Shown here: piece by piece, positions 22,155 to 25,111 of the stretch
How the letters are laid out: each line of letters starts with the position of its first letter
How positions within the stretch are numbered: the stretch's first letter is position 1
Source of the DNA: a virus
Length of the DNA stretch: 25,111 nt
Strand: one strand, 5' to 3'
Virus record (IMG/VR): IMGVR_UViG_3300042323_000448
Coordinates: 1-25,111 of that record
Translations under genes and position numbers: made by a program
Notes under the pieces: model-generated
Told to the model about the DNA's origin: nothing
The model's database searches: none
What the model saw: only the letters and a program-made list of their open reading frames with translations

Positions 22155-23993
22155 CTATTTAGCGTCCCCGTAAGAAGGTCCAACACCAGTCTCGCACGAC
22201 ACGGGGATGCTGCGGCACCACTTGGGTGTTAACGACAGGCACTCTTCCATGTACGCACGGGCTTCATCAAGTTCTTCATTCCTCACCACACAGACAGCCT
22301 CGTCATGGACGGACAGCTTAACTGGGTAGCGCTGATTGATACGTGCAGTTTGCCACATAACGATCTGCATTGCAGCATGTTGCGATAAATTTTCTACAAC
22401 TTTCGCACCGTGCAGGTTCACACGCTGGCGACCCATGGTGTACGTCCAGTCCTTGCCGTCATGGCTCAGCTCGTTGTACATCACACCGGGCTCACCGGGG
22501 CGACCGAAGCCATCCCACTGCGTCACAAACCAGCCGTTTACATCCACGTTGGTCATGGTGCATCCGTTGGCGATGTCTGGCAAGATGACCTTGTCGCAGC
22601 GCTTCCACAGCTCGACCACCTTGTAGTGCACAGACCTGTACAGGTCCACGATCTTGAAGGCTCGGTCGAGGTCGATCAGCTCCACGCCGGGGTCAGAACG
22701 CTTGGCCAGCCGAACCATCTCTTGGAACCGTGCTGCTCCTGCACCGTACTGCAGACCCAGCATCGCTGTCTTGCCGAGGAAGCGCTCAGCCTTGTCCTTC
22801 TTGGTGATCTCTCTGCCGAACAACTTGCTGGCGAAGTCACAGTACAGGTCAACGCCGTTGCGCAGCTTCTCGGTCACGTCATCTTGGCCAGCCAACGCCA
22901 TCACGGTGCGCAGCTCGATGTTGGAGGAGTCACCCACCAGCACGGTGTACCCCTCGGGAGCCTGCAACGCATCACGCAGGCCCGCAGACGGGCCACGCGC
23001 AGGGATGTTCTGCCAGTTGATGCTGTTGCCGCCTGAGTAGCGCCCTGTGGTCTTGGCACCCCAGAAGTTGAGGTACACAGGCAGAGGGCCGCGCTTGGCA
23101 GTCTCCAAGAACTTCAGCGCACGTGTCTCAGCGATAGTCGTTTTGACACCAAGGCGAGCCGCAACCAACGCCTGTACGTCCGCATCGTCGGACTCCAGCA
23201 GGTCGGTGAAGGCTTTGTCGGATTTGGCGAAGGCATAGGTCTCTTTGTCGGGGTTGGCTTTGCTCTGCTTCATCGGCGGGGTCACACCCAGCTCCAGCAA
23301 GCGAGCAGCGAATTTGTCGTTGGACATGATGGTCTCGCGATCAGTCACAGCTGTCTTGAGCAGCTGTTCCTTGCGCACCACCTCGTCGTCGTAGAGCTGT
23401 TTCATCTTGGCCTCATCGCCCACCATCAATGGCTCTGTGAACATCCGCACAGTCATGTCGATCAGCCGCGCAGCCAGTGGCGGTGTGAACGGGTCGAACC
23501 GCTTACCCAGCTCTTTGCACAGCCATGTGTCGTGCTTGCAGTACTCAGCGTACTCCTCTAATTCCATGGGATTAAAGTCGGCGCGTCGTTTGCCCAGCGC
23601 CTTGACCACAGCCGTGCCTTTGTCCGGCAGGTTGTACTGCTTGACGAGGTTGGCCAGTGAGTGCGATGTCAGGAACGGCAGCAGCATGCGGCCTTGGCCG
23701 AGGGTATCCATCCACAGCTTGGGCTTGATGCCGCAGCGCTGCGTCAGGATGAACCCGTCGAACATGGTGTTGTGGCAGCGCACAGCGCTGTTGGCCCAGT
23801 CGAACATACCGTGCAGCCAGCCGATGGTCTCCAGCTCAGAGCCAGAGAACCACACAGCGTCTTCGTCGTTCTTGATGATAGAGACCCCGATGATCTCGAA
23901 GCGGTCGTCGTTGATGTACGCGTCCGTCTGCATCTTGCTGAGACTGTACTGCTGGTCGTAGTACGTCTCTAGGTCAACGGTAAGGGTGTCCAT
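22155..23993 (-). CDS. Family A DNA polymerase with 3'-5' exonuclease, 612 aa
   Basis: The N-terminal proofreading domain is intact: DLE (Asp7, Glu9), HNTMFDG (Asn75, Asp79) and YCKHD (Tyr151, Asp155). The polymerase domain has the template-binding TTGRYSGGNSINWQNIP (315-331), motif A as DSSNIELR (355-362, in place of the usual DYSQIELR), motif B from Arg404 and Lys408 to Tyr416-Gly417, and motif C HDE (563-565). It is the replicative DNA polymerase of the phage, a compact T7-like type without a 5'-3' nuclease. Tyr416 in motif B matches the Tyr form that tolerates dideoxynucleotides. The ATG shares one base with the upstream TAA. Confidence 0.95.
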   Translation of the reverse strand: MDTLTVDLETYYDQQYSLSKMQTDAYINDDRFEIIGVSIIKNDEDAVWFSGSELETIGWLHGMFDWANSAVRCHNTMFDGFILTQRCGIKPKLWMDTLGQGRMLLPFLTSHSLANLVKQYNLPDKGTAVVKALGKRRADFNPMELEEYAEYCKHDTWLCKELGKRFDPFTPPLAARLIDMTVRMFTEPLMVGDEAKMKQLYDDEVVRKEQLLKTAVTDRETIMSNDKFAARLLELGVTPPMKQSKANPDKETYAFAKSDKAFTDLLESDDADVQALVAARLGVKTTIAETRALKFLETAKRGPLPVYLNFWGAKTTGRYSGGNSINWQNIPARGPSAGLRDALQAPEGYTVLVGDSSNIELRTVMALAGQDDVTEKLRNGVDLYCDFASKLFGREITKKDKAERFLGKTAMLGLQYGAGAARFQEMVRLAKRSDPGVELIDLDRAFKIVDLYRSVHYKVVELWKRCDKVILPDIANGCTMTNVDVNGWFVTQWDGFGRPGEPGVMYNELSHDGKDWTYTMGRQRVNLHGAKVVENLSQHAAMQIVMWQTARINQRYPVKLSVHDEAVCVVRNEELDEARAYMEECLSLTPKWCRSIPVSCETGVGPSYGDAK

Positions 23994-24355
23994 TACTTGC
24001 TCTCTTCCAGCATGCGTGATGCCATCTCTGAGGTGATGAGTTGCTGCACCTGTTCGATGCTTACAGCCACCTGCTTGTCTATGAGCTGTCCATAACTTCC
24101 CGCGAAGCCAACGATGTAGCCGTTGGCTACCTGCTCGATGTCGACATGCAGGTGCATGCGATTTCTGGTACTACCTCGTATGGCTTGGCCCATCGCTTGG
24201 TTGTACTGCTGCGCCGTTACGGTGTTGCCTTGGTGGGTAAAGATCGTCCCATTCGAGCTGCCAATGCCAATGCCAAGACCGCTCTGCGCTGCGAGTCCAG
24301 CGTTAGACATCCCTGACCCAATGCTTGCTGCGTTCTGTAGTGGGTGGTTAGCCAT
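23993..24355 (-). CDS. Hypothetical protein, 120 aa
   Basis: Starts at ATG 24355, with GGAG upstream and an 8-nt overlap with the DUF3310 gene; longer in-frame starts lie inside that gene. The N-terminal 60 residues are Gly/Ser/Ala/Asn-rich and probably flexible. The C-terminal half alternates strands and a helix (MHLHVDIEQVANGYIVGF, then VSIEQVQQLITSEM). No family is recognised. It shares one base with the polymerase start (TAATG), so the two are translationally coupled. Confidence 0.7.
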   Translation of the reverse strand: MANHPLQNAASIGSGMSNAGLAAQSGLGIGIGSSNGTIFTHQGNTVTAQQYNQAMGQAIRGSTRNRMHLHVDIEQVANGYIVGFAGSYGQLIDKQVAVSIEQVQQLITSEMASRMLEESK

Positions 24356-24644
24356 TTTTGGTCTCCAGCTCGATAAGCAGCTCAATGTAGTGCTTAGCTT
24401 TTTCCAAATCTTTGATGCCATTCTTATTTCTCCAGCGTGATACGTACTTGATGACGTTGCCCTCAAAGTAGCCGATGCCGTTGGCGTGGATGTACTCCAC
24501 AGGCTGAATGGCCAAGTCCTTGTAGTGGTTGCCCGCCACTTGCACGTCGAGTGCGCTCTGCGGTGCGCTCAGCATCTGCTGCATTACTTCTTCTTCCTGC
24601 GGTGTCCAAGTTGTCAGGTTGGGGAACAGTTCAAGTTGTTTCAT
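24348..24644 (-). CDS. DUF3310 protein, 98 aa (T7 gp1.7-like)
   Basis: Residues about 33-95 carry the DUF3310 signature: VAGNHYKDLAIQPVEYIHAN, then FEGNVIKYVSRWRNKNG and a KAKHYIELL helix. The best-known member, T7 gp1.7, is a nucleotide kinase acting on dTMP/dGMP; several other DUF3310 proteins are uncharacterised, so kinase activity is plausible but not certain. The start is ATG 24644, with GAGG 7 nt upstream, overlapping the previous gene by 14 nt; ATG 24656 is a weaker alternative. Its place before the polymerase fits a role in dNTP supply. Confidence 0.85.
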   Translation of the reverse strand: MKQLELFPNLTTWTPQEEEVMQQMLSAPQSALDVQVAGNHYKDLAIQPVEYIHANGIGYFEGNVIKYVSRWRNKNGIKDLEKAKHYIELLIELETKNG

Positions 24645-24870
24645 AAACGGCCTCATATGTCATTTCAAAGATGTCAGGCTTACATGGGTAAGTTTCCCCT
24701 ACAACCCCAGTGATGATGTAGTCGCCAACGGTGACGATGTGGCCCCCTTCAAGGGTTTCAATCCAAAAGACTGGCATACCACTCAGGGTCGCCTCAACCA
24801 CCTCTGGGTGGTCACCCATCTTGAACCACTGCGTAGCCTCAATGACCACGGGCCTTTTTCTGAATTTCAT
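24631..24870 (-). CDS. Small conserved phage protein, 79 aa
   Basis: The sequence begins KFRKRPVVIEATQWF and ends with GDYIITGVVGETYPCKPDIFEMTYEAV, a pattern shared by many phage and some bacterial small proteins of unknown function (recalled as the PGDYG-type family). It looks like a small beta-barrel. GGAG stands before ATG 24870. Start and stop overlap the neighbouring genes, so it belongs to the leftward operon. No activity can be assigned. Confidence 0.8.
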   Translation of the reverse strand: MKFRKRPVVIEATQWFKMGDHPEVVEATLSGMPVFWIETLEGGHIVTVGDYIITGVVGETYPCKPDIFEMTYEAVYETT

Positions 24871-25111
24871 GGTCTCTCCAATGCTGCAATGCCCAGTAGG
24901 CGAACGACGACGTCTTGCACGGCTTCGCCGTCTTTGACGATGAATATTGGTGGCCCTTGGCGTGAGCCCGGTCTCGGCGCGTACTCGTCCTGTGGGCGGT
25001 ATGTCTCCATACGCACCAATGTGCCATTGTCCACGTTGATGATGGTGAACCGCAACTGCTCACAGTTGCTCAGTGGGTCAGAGCGCCTCGCATCTTCCCC
25101 TGTCGTCAACA
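24867..25111 (-). CDS. C-terminal part of an unidentified phage protein (partial)
   Basis: The frame is open from the right edge to its stop at 24867-24869, which overlaps the next start by 4 nt. The TTG at 25109 is in frame but at the very edge, so the true start lies outside or cannot be judged. The visible 80 residues read as alternating strands (LRFTIINVDNGTLVRMETYRP, then PPIFIVKDGEAVQDVVVRLL) with no known motif. It is the first leftward gene in the window, so the operon promoter must lie to the right. Confidence 0.6.
   Translation of the reverse strand, partial: LTTGEDARRSDPLSNCEQLRFTIINVDNGTLVRMETYRPQDEYAPRPGSRQGPPIFIVKDGEAVQDVVVRLLGIAALERP

Overview
The window is a fragment of a tailed-phage genome, most likely a podovirus-type lytic phage (or an uncultured relative) of a Gram-negative bacterium. 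The evidence is near-complete coding density, chains of 1-17 nt start/stop overlaps, a phage replication module with a family A DNA polymerase, and a virion module ending in three proteins whose order and sizes resemble the T7 gp14-gp15-gp16 ejection proteins. The moderately high GC would fit a proteobacterial, perhaps betaproteobacterial, freshwater host, but that is a weak inference. I see no integrase, repressor, tRNA, CRISPR array or insertion sequence. Terminase, portal, capsid, RNA polymerase and lysis genes are not recognised and presumably lie outside the window.

Positions 1-13907 read rightward and hold virion and accessory genes. They are, in order: the 3' end of a gene cut by the left edge; a hypothetical protein; two overlapping cupin-type proteins; a 162-bp intergenic stretch; a 669-aa virion protein; a 64-aa protein; a 292-aa protein joining a cupin-like domain to a very compact SET (protein-lysine methyltransferase-like) domain; the three putative internal virion/ejection proteins (313, 589 and 1947 aa, the last with an HEALH metallopeptidase motif); and three tiny basic proteins.

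Positions 13908-25111 read leftward and form the replication/nucleotide module. In transcription order from the right edge: a partial protein; a small conserved phage protein; a DUF3310 (T7 gp1.7-like) protein; a hypothetical; a family A DNA polymerase with proofreading domain; a hypothetical; a RecB/Cas4-like Fe-S nuclease; a zinc protein; a VRR-NUC nuclease; a SNF2-type helicase; a coiled-coil hypothetical; a zinc-containing putative ssDNA-binding protein; a strong intrinsic terminator; a PrimPol-helicase fusion; a hypothetical; a MazG-like NTP pyrophosphohydrolase; and a small HNH nuclease. Together they cover priming, unwinding, synthesis, ssDNA protection, recombination or branch processing, and nucleotide-pool control.

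The two operons meet head-to-head with no base between the stop codons at 13907/13908. The clearest terminator for leftward transcripts lies inside the last rightward gene. The points most worth a second look are the cupin-SET fusion among virion genes, the metallopeptidase in the giant ejection-type protein, the terminator placed immediately before the ribosome site of the TTG-started primase-helicase, and the linked nuclease/helicase set.
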